64,000 nt of DNA from Cellvibrio zantedeschiae (GCF_014652535.1 NZ_BMYZ01000002.1:1-64000); one strand, 5' to 3'; numbered from the stretch's first letter, positions 7,855 through 17,859 are shown. The notes: generated from the letters alone by a model not told the origin. Made by a program: numbers and translations.

Positions 7855-8691
7855 CTAGGCTACTTTATTAACCAACGTTCCAATGGCTGCAACGCTGATA
7901 ACAATTTCATCGCCAGACTGCAAAGTGAAGCTGCTATCTGGAACAATACCAGTACCCGTCATTAGCAGTGCGCCATTTGGAAATGAGCATTCGCGAAACA
8001 AGAAACCAGCTAATTCTTCAAAGCCACGTTTGATTTGATTAATTTCAATGTCCCCAGCGAAAACCTGTTTGCCCGCACGATTAATTTGCAGTTCGATTTT
8101 GGTGTCTTTGGGGAGTGGTTGTTCAGCGACCAGAATGCATGGGCCGAGAGCAGCGCAACCATCGTAAGTTTTTGCCTGGGGAAGATAGAGCGGATTTTCA
8201 CCTTCAATGCTGCGCGAACTCATATCGTTGCCAATGGTATAGCCGATAATTTTTCCGCTGCTGCTCATCACCAAAACCAATTCAGGTTCGGGCACGTCCC
8301 AAGTTGAGTCTTTGCGAATACGTACTAAACCGCCGCTGCCAACGGTGCGCTGGCGAGTCGCTTTAAAAAATAATTCGGGACGCTCTGCTTCATACACGCG
8401 TGCATAAAAATCTGCGCCGCCCGAACTTTTGCTTTCTTCCTGACGGCCTTGTTTGCTGCGGAAATAAGTAACGCCGCTTGCCCACAACTCCTGGCTCGCC
8501 ATAGGTGCATCCAATTGAGTTGCAATTAATTCCTGCGCGTTTGTAACCGGCGTTAAGCTTGCAATAGTTCGAGTCGCTTTTGCGTGAAGTTCGTCATCGT
8601 TGATAAAACTGTTCCAATCGCTGCCATCAACTTTGTAGAACTGGTTGTTGTTTTCAATCAGGATGCTGTTGGTTAATTTATAAATTCTCAT
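7855..8691 (-). CDS. FAH-family 2-keto-3-deoxy sugar acid dehydratase
   Basis: A 278-residue fumarylacetoacetate hydrolase family protein. It shows the acidic metal-binding pattern ([11 protein letters not shown], then [11 protein letters not shown]), [23 protein letters not shown], and the C-terminal [21 protein letters not shown]. In Weimberg-type pathways an enzyme of this family (such as Caulobacter XylX) dehydrates 2-keto-3-deoxyxylonate to 2-oxoglutarate semialdehyde. Its place between an aldonate dehydratase and a permease supports that role here. The start with AGGTGAGAGAA upstream was preferred over one five codons earlier. Confidence 0.85.
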   Translation of the reverse strand: MRIYKLTNSILIENNNQFYKVDGSDWNSFINDDELHAKATRTIASLTPVTNAQELIATQLDAPMASQELWASGVTYFRSKQGRQEESKSSGGADFYARVYEAERPELFFKATRQRTVGSGGLVRIRKDSTWDVPEPELVLVMSSSGKIIGYTIGNDMSSRSIEGENPLYLPQAKTYDGCAALGPCILVAEQPLPKDTKIELQINRAGKQVFAGDIEINQIKRGFEELAGFLFRECSFPNGALLMTGTGIVPDSSFTLQSGDEIVISVAAIGTLVNKVA

Positions 8692-8779
8692 TTCTCTCAC
8701 CTGCATTTTTTATGGGTTGTTATGAAGCACGTTAAAACAAATGATCTTCGGCTTCATGTGTATCTAGTTTCACTGGGAG

Positions 8780-8858
8780 TCGTCATCCTCGCGCAGCGGG
8801 GATCCAGCTTTTGGTTGAAGCATAGAGCTACTGGATCCCCGCTACGCGAGGATGACGA
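8780..8858. repeat. REP/MITE-like inverted repeat
   Basis: Two arms of about 27 bases (TCGTCATCCTCGCG... and ...CGCGAGGATGACGA, both containing GGATCC and GCGGGG/CCCCGC) flank a 22-base spacer with one mismatch in the arms. This GTCATCCTCGCG palindrome type is a known dispersed intergenic repeat in proteobacteria. No second copy is present in the window. Confidence 0.75.
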
Positions 8859-8897
8859 TTCCCTTTTTTCTAATTTGATGCGAAAAATTAAACGACC

Positions 8898-10619
8898 TTA
8901 ATGCAAATCACGCTCTACGACGGATCCGGATTTTCCGACCAGTACATCCATATCTGCACCCAAGTGCGCTTGTTCTACGTGATCTATATAAAGTTTTACG
9001 TAACCACGCTCTGCAAGTGGGTCAGGTTCTTTCCATGCAGCACGACGTTTTGCGAGTTCTTCGTCGCTCACGTGTAAATGTAAAAGGCGGCGTTCAACAT
9101 CCAATTCAATTTCATCGCCATCTTGTACAAGGGCGAGCGTGCCGCCAACAGATGACTCAGGAGAAACGTGCAATACCACCGTGCCGTAAGCTGTGCCGCT
9201 CATGCGGCCATCAGAAATGCGCACCATATCGGTTACGCCTTGCAGCACTAATTTTTTAGGTAGATCAACGTTGCCCACTTCGGGCATGCCTGGGTAACCT
9301 TTGGGGCCAACACCTTGCAAAACAATGACGCTGTTTTTGTCGATGTTGAGATCAGGTAAGTCGATACGCGCGTGATAATCTTCCATGCTGGAAAATACAA
9401 CGGCTGGACCGCGGTGTTTCATTAATGCCGGTGTTGCAGCAGAAGGTTTTATGACCGCGCCGTTTTCACAGAGGTTGCCTTTTAGTACCGCAATGCCTGC
9501 AGCAGGATTTAACGGATTGGCGCGAGTGCGAATAACTTCGTGGTTATAGCACACAGCTTTTGCATAATTTTCGGCGAAGGTTTTTCCATTAATCGTTAAG
9601 ATATTTTGATGCAATAAATCGCCAAGCTCTTTAATTACTACGCCTAAACCGCCTGCGTAGTAATAATCTTCCATCAAATATTTTCCTGAAGGCATGAGGT
9701 TAAGCAGCAAAGGAATTTGGCTGCCTAACTTGTCGAAATCATCCAGCTCTAACTGCACGCCAATACGACCCGCAATCGCTTGAAGATGGATAATAAAATT
9801 AGTGGAACCACCAACTGCTGCGTTTACCTTAATCGCGTTCTCGAAGGCTTCGCGCGTTAAAATTTGCGACAGCTTCATGTCTTCGCGCACCATTTCCACG
9901 ATGCGACGGCCAGACAATTGCGCCATGACTTTTTTGCGCGCGTCTACCGCTGGAATCGAGGAAGCGCCAGCCAAGGTTAAGCCCAAAACTTCCGCCATGG
10001 TCGCCATGGTTGATGCGGTGCCCATGGTGTTGCAGTGACCGGCACTGCGTGCTGCGCCAATTTCCGCTTCCTGTAAGTCGGCGTCAGAAAATTCACCGGT
10101 ATCTTGTTTGGCTTTGATTTGCCAATTGAAAGAACCAGAACCAATTTCGCCGCCGCGGAATTTGCCGTTCAGCATTGGTCCGCCGGGAACTACGAGTGTT
10201 GGCAAGTCTACCGAGCAGGCGCCCATGATGAGTGATGGTGTGGTCTTATCGCAGCCGGTGAGCAGTACAATGCCGTCTAGCGGGTTAGCGCGAATGCTTT
10301 CTTCCACATCCATACTCGCTAAATTGCGGAACAGCATGGAGGTAGGCTTCATGATTGTCTCGCCCAGAGACATCACCGGAAATTCAAAGGGTACGCCACC
10401 GGCTTCAAGCACGCCGCGTTTTACAATTTCCGCAACTTCGCGAAAATGACCATTGCAAGGGGTCAATTCTGACCAGGTATTGCAAATGCCTATGACCGGT
10501 TTGCCTTCGAAATAATCGTTGGGATAACCTTGGTTGCGCAACCATGAGCGATGCACAAACCCCATTTTATCTTTGCCGCCAAACCATTCCTGGCTACGCA
10601 GCTTTACTGGCTTTTTCAT
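8898..10619 (-). CDS. IlvD/Edd-family aldonate (arabinonate/xylonate) dehydratase
   Basis: A 573-residue member of the IlvD/Edd family of Fe-S dehydratases. The three expected cysteines lie in GICNTWSELTPC (C46), TGCDKTTPS (C123) and GHCNTMGTASTMA (C196). The sequence is much closer in pattern (KLRSQEWFGG at the N-terminus, NTWSELTPCN) to L-arabinonate/D-xylonate dehydratases than to IlvD or Edd. It would convert a pentonate to 2-keto-3-deoxypentonate in the cytoplasm. It is followed by the FAH-family dehydratase and preceded by the semialdehyde dehydrogenase, completing three steps of an oxidative pentose route. Confidence 0.9.
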   Translation of the reverse strand: MKKPVKLRSQEWFGGKDKMGFVHRSWLRNQGYPNDYFEGKPVIGICNTWSELTPCNGHFREVAEIVKRGVLEAGGVPFEFPVMSLGETIMKPTSMLFRNLASMDVEESIRANPLDGIVLLTGCDKTTPSLIMGACSVDLPTLVVPGGPMLNGKFRGGEIGSGSFNWQIKAKQDTGEFSDADLQEAEIGAARSAGHCNTMGTASTMATMAEVLGLTLAGASSIPAVDARKKVMAQLSGRRIVEMVREDMKLSQILTREAFENAIKVNAAVGGSTNFIIHLQAIAGRIGVQLELDDFDKLGSQIPLLLNLMPSGKYLMEDYYYAGGLGVVIKELGDLLHQNILTINGKTFAENYAKAVCYNHEVIRTRANPLNPAAGIAVLKGNLCENGAVIKPSAATPALMKHRGPAVVFSSMEDYHARIDLPDLNIDKNSVIVLQGVGPKGYPGMPEVGNVDLPKKLVLQGVTDMVRISDGRMSGTAYGTVVLHVSPESSVGGTLALVQDGDEIELDVERRLLHLHVSDEELAKRRAAWKEPDPLAERGYVKLYIDHVEQAHLGADMDVLVGKSGSVVERDLH

Positions 10620-10711
10620 GTTGAAATCCGATTTGGTTGATCAGTGTCGTTGTTATTGTTCGGTCGTCCTTGAACGAAGGTACAACCTTGTTGGTTATCG
10701 CTTTGCTTGTA

Positions 10712-12307
10712 TTACTCCAGTGCGGCATTCGAGGGAGTGCCGTTCACCAGCCGTGTAAGCCCTAGCGGATTATTATTTTTCAGTGCGTCGGGTAAGAGTG
10801 TATCGGGAAAATTTTGGTAGCACACGGGGCGTTGAAAGCGCTGGATCGCAGCGGTACCTACCGCGGTAAAGCGTGGGTCTGATGACGCCGGGAAAGGGCC
10901 GCCATGAACCATGGATGGGCAGACTTCAACACCGGTTGGAAAGCCATTCACAACCACGCGGCCAACCTTGCGCGCTAGCACATCTACCAATGCTGAATGC
11001 GCTAGCAGCTCAGTCTCAGTACCATGCAAGGTACCGGTTAGCTGACCAGCAAGCACTTCGAGCACTTGCTGCAATTCAGTAAAATCTTTGCAGGTAACAA
11101 GCATGGCTGCTGGGCCAAAAACTTCTTCATGGATGGCATCCTGGGCAATAAAGTTTTTACCGCTAGTACCTAGCAAATAGGCTTGCGCACGGAACCCTTC
11201 ATTTACCGAATCTGCCTGTCCTTGCGCCAGGGAAGCAACGCCAGAAGCATGGGTGAAGCGCGTAAGGCCTTGTTGATAGCTGGTACAAATGCGCTGGTTT
11301 AACATAACGCCCGCAGCCACGTTGCCCAATTCTGCGCGAACGGCCTGGATAAATTCGTTCAGCTCCGGCGAGTCTATAGCAATCACCAAACCGGGGTTTA
11401 CGCAGAACTGACCAGTACCCAATGTGAGTGATGCAACAAAGCCTTTTGCGATAGCTGGGGCGTTGGTTTTCAAGGCTTCTGGCAAGAGGATAACCGGGTT
11501 GACGCTACCCATTTCTGCAAATACCGGAATGGGTTCTGGGCGTGCATTGGCTAGCTTTATCAAGGCTGTGCCGCCGGCAATTGAGCCAGTGAAACCAACA
11601 GCCTTCACTGGTGCTGCTTGTACCAGGGTTGCGCCTACTTCGGCATCATCACCCATCAGAAATGAAAAGACGCCTTTGGGCATTTGGCAAATTTCAATGG
11701 CCTTCGCTATGGCTTGCGCGACCAATTCACCTGTTCCCGGGTGAGATAAGTGGCCTTTAGCCAATACCGGACAGCCCGCCGCCAAAGCAGATGCTGTATC
11801 GCCGCCGGCGACGGAATAAGCGAGTGGAAAATTGCTAACCGCGAATACCGCTACAGGGCCAATTGCTTGCTGCATAAAGCGCAAGTCGGGTTTGGGAACT
11901 GGGGTGCGATCTGGCTGGGCAGTATCTATACGGGCGTCCACAAACTCGCCCGCATCCAGCGAATTGGCAAACATGCGTAATTGCCCGCAAGTACGAGCGC
12001 GCTCGCCTTCACCGCGGCCTTTGGGATAGCCAGTTTCAAGGGTAATTCGAGTGGTGAGTTCATCGCCCAGAGCTTCAATTTGGGTGGCGCATTCACGCAG
12101 GAAGTTTGCGCGTTTGGCCGCTGGTATTTTGGCGAAGGACAAGGAATCGCGATGAGCGGCTGCTACAGCGGCTTCTACCTGCGCTTTGCTAGCTTTGCCC
12201 ATGGCTGGTTCAAGGTTTTTTGCTGTCGATGGATCAACCGCGTTGTAGGTTCCAGCCTGCCCTTGATGCCATTCGCCATCAAAGTACAGTTTTCCGAAAA
12301 TGCTCAT
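10712..12307 (-). CDS. 2-Oxoglutarate semialdehyde dehydrogenase (NADP-dependent)
   Basis: A 531-residue aldehyde dehydrogenase of the 2,5-dioxovalerate dehydrogenase type. The general-base glutamate is in VFAEMGSVNPV, the catalytic cysteine in LGTGQFCVNPG, and the cofactor region includes FTGSIAGGTALIKLA. This class oxidises 2-oxoglutarate semialdehyde to 2-oxoglutarate, the last step of Weimberg and of several hexarate pathways. First gene of the minus-strand cluster; the 90-base gap before the IlvD-type gene allows cotranscription. No dedicated regulator or sugar dehydrogenase accompanies it. Confidence 0.9.
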   Translation of the reverse strand: MSIFGKLYFDGEWHQGQAGTYNAVDPSTAKNLEPAMGKASKAQVEAAVAAAHRDSLSFAKIPAAKRANFLRECATQIEALGDELTTRITLETGYPKGRGEGERARTCGQLRMFANSLDAGEFVDARIDTAQPDRTPVPKPDLRFMQQAIGPVAVFAVSNFPLAYSVAGGDTASALAAGCPVLAKGHLSHPGTGELVAQAIAKAIEICQMPKGVFSFLMGDDAEVGATLVQAAPVKAVGFTGSIAGGTALIKLANARPEPIPVFAEMGSVNPVILLPEALKTNAPAIAKGFVASLTLGTGQFCVNPGLVIAIDSPELNEFIQAVRAELGNVAAGVMLNQRICTSYQQGLTRFTHASGVASLAQGQADSVNEGFRAQAYLLGTSGKNFIAQDAIHEEVFGPAAMLVTCKDFTELQQVLEVLAGQLTGTLHGTETELLAHSALVDVLARKVGRVVVNGFPTGVEVCPSMVHGGPFPASSDPRFTAVGTAAIQRFQRPVCYQNFPDTLLPDALKNNNPLGLTRLVNGTPSNAALE

Positions 12308-12504
12308 AGTTGCTCCAAAGATTGCGCAATCATATTGTATGAAAAGTATATGCCGGTCTCCGGCACAAAGGAAGCCCTACTCAGAGATATATTGTCAAAA
12401 TGACTTCAAGGTAGCAGTCATCTGGAAAAACGTCTAATAAACATTCAATTTATGCAGACAGAAGCAGCCGAAGGTAAGGGTTCGAAATGGTGAAATACTT
12501 ACCT

Positions 12505-13164
12505 TTAATGAATATGACCTGTGCTTTCTGATGCATGCACAATGATATAAGCCGTACGGGCTCCACCTGAGTAACCATCATAAACAAATGGTAGCGATGG
12601 ATTAATCGCTTTCTGGTCGACGCCCAGATCTTTGTTGCTAACACCTGGGGCATAGAACATGTAATGCCCCGGGAATAATGTCTTGGAGATTTGCTGTAGT
12701 TTCTCATCAAATACTACATCGCCTTTTAGCATGTAGGCGATGCCCGCTTTCTGCGGACTGCGAAAACGTTTGCTGTCAAAACCGGAATCAACATCTTTTT
12801 TAATATCTGCAGCGGATTTTCCCTGGGCAATCAATTCCCCAACACGAAGCATGACCGGCACAATCGTAGCGCTACCTTCGGGATCCCAGCACGTTGGTCT
12901 GAGCGCGCGATCACCATTTTGATGACCATCGCGGTTAACAAAACAGGTGAAACCATTTTTCCCATCACGCACTTTTTCGTAACCGGATTTTCCGAAAATA
13001 TAAACAGAAGCTTCTTTTCGGATAGGTTCTGGTCCCGCTGCTAATGCCAATTCAATTTCCAGTTCGCGCGGAAGATATTGCAATGGATTTTTTGCATTAT
13101 CAGCATGTGTGATGTTTGATAAGGCGGCAATGAATATAAAAGCAAATCTACATGGTATGTTCAC
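12505..13164 (-). CDS. Exported hypothetical protein
   Basis: A 219-residue protein with a signal peptide (MNIPCRFAFIFIAALSNITHA). The mature part has FTCFVNRDGHQNGD and RPTCWDPEGSATIVP, which suggests a disulphide pair, and ends with GHYMFYAPGVSNKDLG and GARTAYIIVHASESTGHIH. This looks like a conserved periplasmic protein family, but I cannot name it. It stands alone between the aldonate cluster and gnd. The roughly 200 bases to its left hold no gene. Confidence 0.75.
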   Translation of the reverse strand: MNIPCRFAFIFIAALSNITHADNAKNPLQYLPRELEIELALAAGPEPIRKEASVYIFGKSGYEKVRDGKNGFTCFVNRDGHQNGDRALRPTCWDPEGSATIVPVMLRVGELIAQGKSAADIKKDVDSGFDSKRFRSPQKAGIAYMLKGDVVFDEKLQQISKTLFPGHYMFYAPGVSNKDLGVDQKAINPSLPFVYDGYSGGARTAYIIVHASESTGHIH

Positions 13165-13297
13165 AGTTTCTCCTTAACTCTAGTGGGTTGATTGGAAGTT
13201 TTTGCAAGAAAATACAGAGTGTTTATAAGACGAAAAATCTAAAAAATAAAAACTTTATTTATGCAAAGCCATCGCCTGATTAAGTATTTTTGATAAC

Positions 13298-13332
13298 AAA
13301 AAAGGCCGGAGCATTTCTGATCCGGCCTTTTT
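13298..13332. terminator. Rho-independent terminator after gnd
   Basis: The stem AAAAAAGGCCGGA/TCCGGCCTTTTT with a ten-base loop is flanked by A and T runs, so it can act on both strands. It lies 20 bases past the gnd stop codon. Confidence 0.9.
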
Positions 13333-13352
13333 ATTTGTATCACATCGGCTGC

Positions 13353-14807
13353 TTACACGTTGTAAGTAGAAGATGCTGTATTACCACCGCGACCGGTCCA
13401 GTTGGTGTGGAAGAATTCACCGCGTGGTTTGTCAGTGCGCTCGTAGGTGTGCGCGCCGAAGTAATCGCGTTGTGCTTGCAGCAAGTTTGCTGGTAAGCGT
13501 GCAGTGCGATAGCCGTCGAAGTAAGTCAGCGCAGAGGTAATTGTTGGTGCAGGAATACCGTTAACAATTGCCGCCGCTGCAACACGACGCCAGCCAGCTT
13601 GTGCTGCATCTACAGTCTTCGCGAAGTAATCATCCAACAACAGGTTTTTCAATTCAGCATTCTTGTCGAAAGCTTCTTTGATATTGCCGAGGAATGATGA
13701 ACGAATGATACAGCCGCCACGCCACATTAATGCGATGCCGCCGTAGTTGAGGTTCCAACCGTATTCTTTCGCGGCTTCGCGCATCAACAAATAACCTTGC
13801 GCGTAAGAAATAATTTTTGAAGCGAATACTGCGTTGCGCAAATCGTTGATGAAGGCTTGCTTGTCGCCAGTGAAATTCACGGCTGGGCCTTTAATCACTT
13901 TTGCAGCCTCAACACGTTCAGCTTTTTGCGATGACAAGCAGCGTGCGAATACAGCTTCAGAAATCAGAGTGAGCGGTACGCCCAAATCCAATGCGATCAC
14001 ACCAGTCCACTTACCGGTACCTTTTTGGCCAGCGGTGTCGAGGATTTTCTCAACCAGTGCAGTGCCGTCTTCATCTTTATACGCAAGAATGTCGCGAGTA
14101 ATTTCGATCAGATAAGAATCGAGCTCGCCTTTGTTCCATTCTGCAAAAACTTCATGCATTTCATCAGCGTTCAAGCCAACAACTTCTTTCAACAATTGAT
14201 AGGCTTCGCAAATTAATTGCATGTCGCCGTATTCGATACCGTTGTGAACCATTTTTACAAAGTGGCCAGCGCCGTTTTCGCCAACCCAGTCACAGCAGGG
14301 GCTGCCATCATCAACTTTGGCAGAGATGCTTTGGAAAATATCTTTCACATATGGCCAGGCTTCTGGTGAGCCGCCGGGCATGATAGATGGGCCAGTCAAT
14401 GCGCCTTCTTCGCCACCAGAAACGCCGGTGCCGATAAAGCGCAGACCTTTGCTCGCCAAATAAGCGGTGCGACGGTCAGTATCCGGGAAGTGTGTGTTGC
14501 CGCCGTCGATAATAATATCGCCAGCTTCCAAATGAGGGATTAATTGCTCGATAAAATCGTCAACCGGTTTGCCCGCTTTTACCATCAACATAATTTTGCG
14601 TGGTTTGGCGAGAGATGCCACCAGCTCTTCAATCGAGCGAGCGCCGCGAATGGTTTTGCCAGCAGCGCGGCCAGCAATAAAGCTATCAACTTTGTCTACT
14701 GAGCGATTGTAAGCAGTAACTGTGTAGCCTTTGCTGGCCATATTCAGGATGAGGTTTTCGCCCATAACGGCGAGGCCAACCAAGCCTATATCGGAAAGAG
14801 GTTTCAT
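13353..14807 (-). CDS. gnd: 6-Phosphogluconate dehydrogenase, decarboxylating
   Basis: Full-length (484 residues). It oxidises 6-phosphogluconate to ribulose 5-phosphate with CO2 release in the pentose phosphate pathway. The NADP-binding N-terminus (IGLVGLAVMGENLILNMASKG), the signature IIDGGNTHFPDT, GVSGGEEGALTGPSIMPGG, and HFVKMVHNGIEYGDMQLI with the catalytic lysine are all present. The C-terminus KPRGEFFHTNWTGRGG is typical. Lone gene with its own terminator. It lies near the aldonate genes but serves phosphorylated substrates. Confidence 0.98.
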   Translation of the reverse strand: MKPLSDIGLVGLAVMGENLILNMASKGYTVTAYNRSVDKVDSFIAGRAAGKTIRGARSIEELVASLAKPRKIMLMVKAGKPVDDFIEQLIPHLEAGDIIIDGGNTHFPDTDRRTAYLASKGLRFIGTGVSGGEEGALTGPSIMPGGSPEAWPYVKDIFQSISAKVDDGSPCCDWVGENGAGHFVKMVHNGIEYGDMQLICEAYQLLKEVVGLNADEMHEVFAEWNKGELDSYLIEITRDILAYKDEDGTALVEKILDTAGQKGTGKWTGVIALDLGVPLTLISEAVFARCLSSQKAERVEAAKVIKGPAVNFTGDKQAFINDLRNAVFASKIISYAQGYLLMREAAKEYGWNLNYGGIALMWRGGCIIRSSFLGNIKEAFDKNAELKNLLLDDYFAKTVDAAQAGWRRVAAAAIVNGIPAPTITSALTYFDGYRTARLPANLLQAQRDYFGAHTYERTDKPRGEFFHTNWTGRGGNTASSTYNV

Positions 14808-15074
14808 AAAATTCGTAGCCTATCGTCTGTGGTTGATACATCAGGGTTTTAACTTGGGTGCGACCGAAGCTTAATTCTTGCGCGCCAGTGCTTGGCTGTG
14901 TTGGCAAGGTTTTAAACACCCTTTGTATGTGGCTTCGCTACCTTAAATGGATAATTGGGGCGGCGCGACGCTCTTTTGGGGGCGCTATTATTCACGTTTA
15001 GCGGGTAAATGCCTAGTGAAAATCGTGTGACTTGGGGCTATGAAAGCGATTGTTTTTCATAATAGAGGGCAACT

Positions 15075-16193
15075 TTATTCATGCGTCGCCCGTTTAATCT
15101 TCCGCTTTCTTCGATAATTGGGTTTGGTTTGTTGCTCCAGCGCCCAGTCAATATGCTCTTTTACCAGCTCGGAAACGCCTTCGCGCTTGGATTTTAAAGC
15201 GGTAATTATGTGGTCGCTCTGCGGTGCATTTCCTAGCCCCACTGCCAGATTCCGCAGCCAGCCTTCATAGCCAATCCGACGAATGGCTGACCCCTCGGTG
15301 TTGTCGAGGTATTCCTGTTCTGTCCAATTAAACAGGGTCGTCAAATCGCTGTCGGCCAAGCCGTGGCGGGGGAGGAAGTCTGTTTCAGTGGTGAATTGCG
15401 CGTATTTATTCCAAGGGCAAATGGCTTGGCAATCGTCACAGCCGAATACGCGGTTACCCATGGGCTCGCGGAATTCTTCAGGAATTGCACCTTTGTTTTC
15501 GATGGTTAGATAAGAGATGCAGCGGCGTGCATCCAATTCATAGGGTTGGGTGAAGGCATCCGTTGGGCAGACTTTCAGGCAGGCCGTACACTCACCACAC
15601 TGATTGGGCTGGTTGGGTGTATCAACGGGCAGTGGGACAAACGTAAATATCTCGCCCAGGAAAAACCAGCTGCCAGCATCGCTATTAATGATAAGTGTGT
15701 GTTTTCCTGTCCAGCCTAAACCTGCTTTTTCAGCGAGCGGGCGCTCCATCACCGGGGCACTGTCTACAAATGCACGGTTCTGGCCTTTGAAGGGATAATC
15801 CTCGGGCAGGGCATCATCAATTTGTTTGGCGAGAACACTCAAACGTTTGCGGATAAGTTTGTGGTAATCGCGCCCCAAGGTGTAGCGCGATACGTAGGCT
15901 TTGGTAGGGTCTTTTAGCGTTGCGATTTGGTTGGTGTCGCCGGGCAGATAATTCATTCGCACCGAAATCACCCGCACCGTGCCGGGCAATAATTCCGCAG
16001 GGCGCGAGCGCTTGTTGCCGTGTGCCGTCATCCACTCCATGGTGCCGTGATAGCCTTTAGCGAGCCATTCTTTCAAACGCACTTCCGCTTGCGATAAATC
16101 AATATCCGTAATGCCCACCTGCTGAAAGCCAAGCTCGCGTCCCCAGATTTTGATGTCGGCAGCGAGTTTGTTTAAGTCGAGGGAGTTGGGCAT
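15075..16193 (-). CDS. queG: Epoxyqueuosine reductase
   Basis: A 372-residue cobalamin-dependent enzyme for the last step of queuosine tRNA modification (epoxyqueuosine to queuosine). Two 4Fe-4S motifs are visible, CGECTACLKVCPTDAF and CDDCQAICPWNKYA. The N-terminus has ELGFQQVGITDIDLSQAE and WMTAHGNKRSRPAELLPG, typical of QueG. The tail is strongly basic (NYRRKRKIKR). About 265 bases between it and gnd hold no gene. Confidence 0.96.
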   Translation of the reverse strand: MPNSLDLNKLAADIKIWGRELGFQQVGITDIDLSQAEVRLKEWLAKGYHGTMEWMTAHGNKRSRPAELLPGTVRVISVRMNYLPGDTNQIATLKDPTKAYVSRYTLGRDYHKLIRKRLSVLAKQIDDALPEDYPFKGQNRAFVDSAPVMERPLAEKAGLGWTGKHTLIINSDAGSWFFLGEIFTFVPLPVDTPNQPNQCGECTACLKVCPTDAFTQPYELDARRCISYLTIENKGAIPEEFREPMGNRVFGCDDCQAICPWNKYAQFTTETDFLPRHGLADSDLTTLFNWTEQEYLDNTEGSAIRRIGYEGWLRNLAVGLGNAPQSDHIITALKSKREGVSELVKEHIDWALEQQTKPNYRRKRKIKRATHE

Positions 16194-16350
16194 GGAAACT
16201 GACTTGAAGTGGGCGAATGGATATTTTGCCAGAAATGCCTGGTTTAATCAGTGAAGAGTCAATTGTGACCTTATGCTTTTTATAAGGCCACTGGATTCTT
16301 GCGGGGTGACGAGGTTTGACTATCAATTCGATGGTGTGCGCATAAATTAT

Positions 16351-17859
16351 CTAGGCCACCTTACACACCTGGTTTCTGCCGCTGGATTTTGCACGATAGA
16401 GTTGCGCATCGGCAATTTGCATAACCTGGTCCAGATGTTGGCCGCGTTCAAGTTGCGCAACACCGATACTGATAGTCACCGACAACTGTGGATGGATTTC
16501 GCTCCAATCCTGGTTGGCAATATAAGTGCGCAATTTGTCGCAGAGTTGGTGGGCTTGTTCGAGTGGTGTATCTACAAATGCAATCACAAATTCTTCGCCG
16601 CCGTAGCGCGCCACCAAATCTGACGAGCGTGTTTGCGCACGTAAAATTTCACCAACCTTGCGCAATACTTTATCGCCAATCGCGTGGGAAAACTTATCGT
16701 TAATTTGTTTGAAGTGGTCTATGTCGCCCATCATAATTGTGAGTGGGCGCGCGCTGCGTTGTGCGTGGATAAATAATTTTCCGGCTTGCTCGTCAAAGTG
16801 GCGACGATTGTGTAAGTGTGTAAGTGCATCGCGCAAACTTAATTCGCGCAATACTTCTGCTTGCTCTGCAATTTTTTGGTTGGAGGCTTTCAGGTCTGCG
16901 TGGCTGCGCGCTAATTCTTCGCTCATATGATTGAAGGCTTGCGACAGTTCTCCCACTTCATCCGTTGATTTAATATCAATTTGTTTGCCTAATTCGCCGT
17001 CTTGCAAATGGCGAATTGCTTGCGTTAGTCGCTGCAAATTGGATGATAAATAATTGCCTAATAAAATTCCCAATCCTAAGGCCAGAATCGCTGCAGCGCC
17101 TAAGCCAATCAATAAAGATTCGCGCATGGCGCTCATGTAGCCTAAATCCAGATCAGAAAAATTTACGCCGGCTTTAGGTAATAAATAGGCGTGAATCTTA
17201 CCTTTTACTTCAATGGGAATTGCGCCCTTGCGGTCGGCTTGGCTCACGATATCACCCACTTTATAAGGCGCAATTGCCATGAGCGCTTTGCCTTCAGTGT
17301 TAAACAAGGTGAAACGAAAAGGCGCGCGCACCATGCCGTAAGGAACTTCTACCGCACCATTATTGGTTTGGATAATTGCACCGGGGCGTTCGTTGCGTGG
17401 TGGGCGTCCCATATCGTTTTCGGGCGGGTGATCGCGCATTTCATGCGGTGGAGGGCGTCTGCCTTCAGGACCCCGATTCTTCTCTCTGGCTTCTTCCGGT
17501 GGGCGTTGATCGGATGGTCTTGGTTCCACGGCGTTACGGTCCACCGTGATATTCAGGTCTTCACCGTTTTGCTGATCTTTGAATTCGGTAGTGGGCAAGC
17601 CGATGGTTGGAGCGCGATTATGCTTATCGCGGCGCTGCTCGGAAAAATTGCGGAAATCCTCATGGGCGACAGCGGCCTCCCAGCTTCCCCATTTATCAAT
17701 ATAGGCAGTGACATCGGCGCGGAAATTTCGGGTGGAAGCTTGGGCAAATTCTTCGTTGAATTTGCTCATTAACCGCTGGTCAGCCACGAAGCCAACAACG
17801 CCCACGGCAAGCAGGCTGGTGGTAAGCATGGAGAGGGTAATGCGGGTGCGTAGTTTCAT
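16351..17859 (-). CDS. Membrane sensor diguanylate cyclase (HAMP-GGDEF)
   Basis: About 502 residues: a membrane helix at the N-terminus, a periplasmic sensor region, a second helix, a HAMP linker (LSSNLQRLTQAIRHLQDGEL...), a short coiled coil, and a C-terminal GGDEF domain. The active site reads RYGGEEF. An RSSD sequence five residues before it matches the inhibitory RxxD site, so product inhibition by c-di-GMP is likely. The periplasmic part holds an unusual Pro/Arg/Glu-rich stretch (RPPEEAREKNRGPEGRRPPP). I start at MKLRTRIT; a start seven codons upstream is possible. Confidence 0.9.
   Translation of the reverse strand: MKLRTRITLSMLTTSLLAVGVVGFVADQRLMSKFNEEFAQASTRNFRADVTAYIDKWGSWEAAVAHEDFRNFSEQRRDKHNRAPTIGLPTTEFKDQQNGEDLNITVDRNAVEPRPSDQRPPEEAREKNRGPEGRRPPPHEMRDHPPENDMGRPPRNERPGAIIQTNNGAVEVPYGMVRAPFRFTLFNTEGKALMAIAPYKVGDIVSQADRKGAIPIEVKGKIHAYLLPKAGVNFSDLDLGYMSAMRESLLIGLGAAAILALGLGILLGNYLSSNLQRLTQAIRHLQDGELGKQIDIKSTDEVGELSQAFNHMSEELARSHADLKASNQKIAEQAEVLRELSLRDALTHLHNRRHFDEQAGKLFIHAQRSARPLTIMMGDIDHFKQINDKFSHAIGDKVLRKVGEILRAQTRSSDLVARYGGEEFVIAFVDTPLEQAHQLCDKLRTYIANQDWSEIHPQLSVTISIGVAQLERGQHLDQVMQIADAQLYRAKSSGRNQVCKVA

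Noticed and set aside
12308..12504. Possible operator (CATAT...ATATG) before the aldonate cluster
   Set aside because: Symmetry is weak and could be chance in AT-rich DNA.
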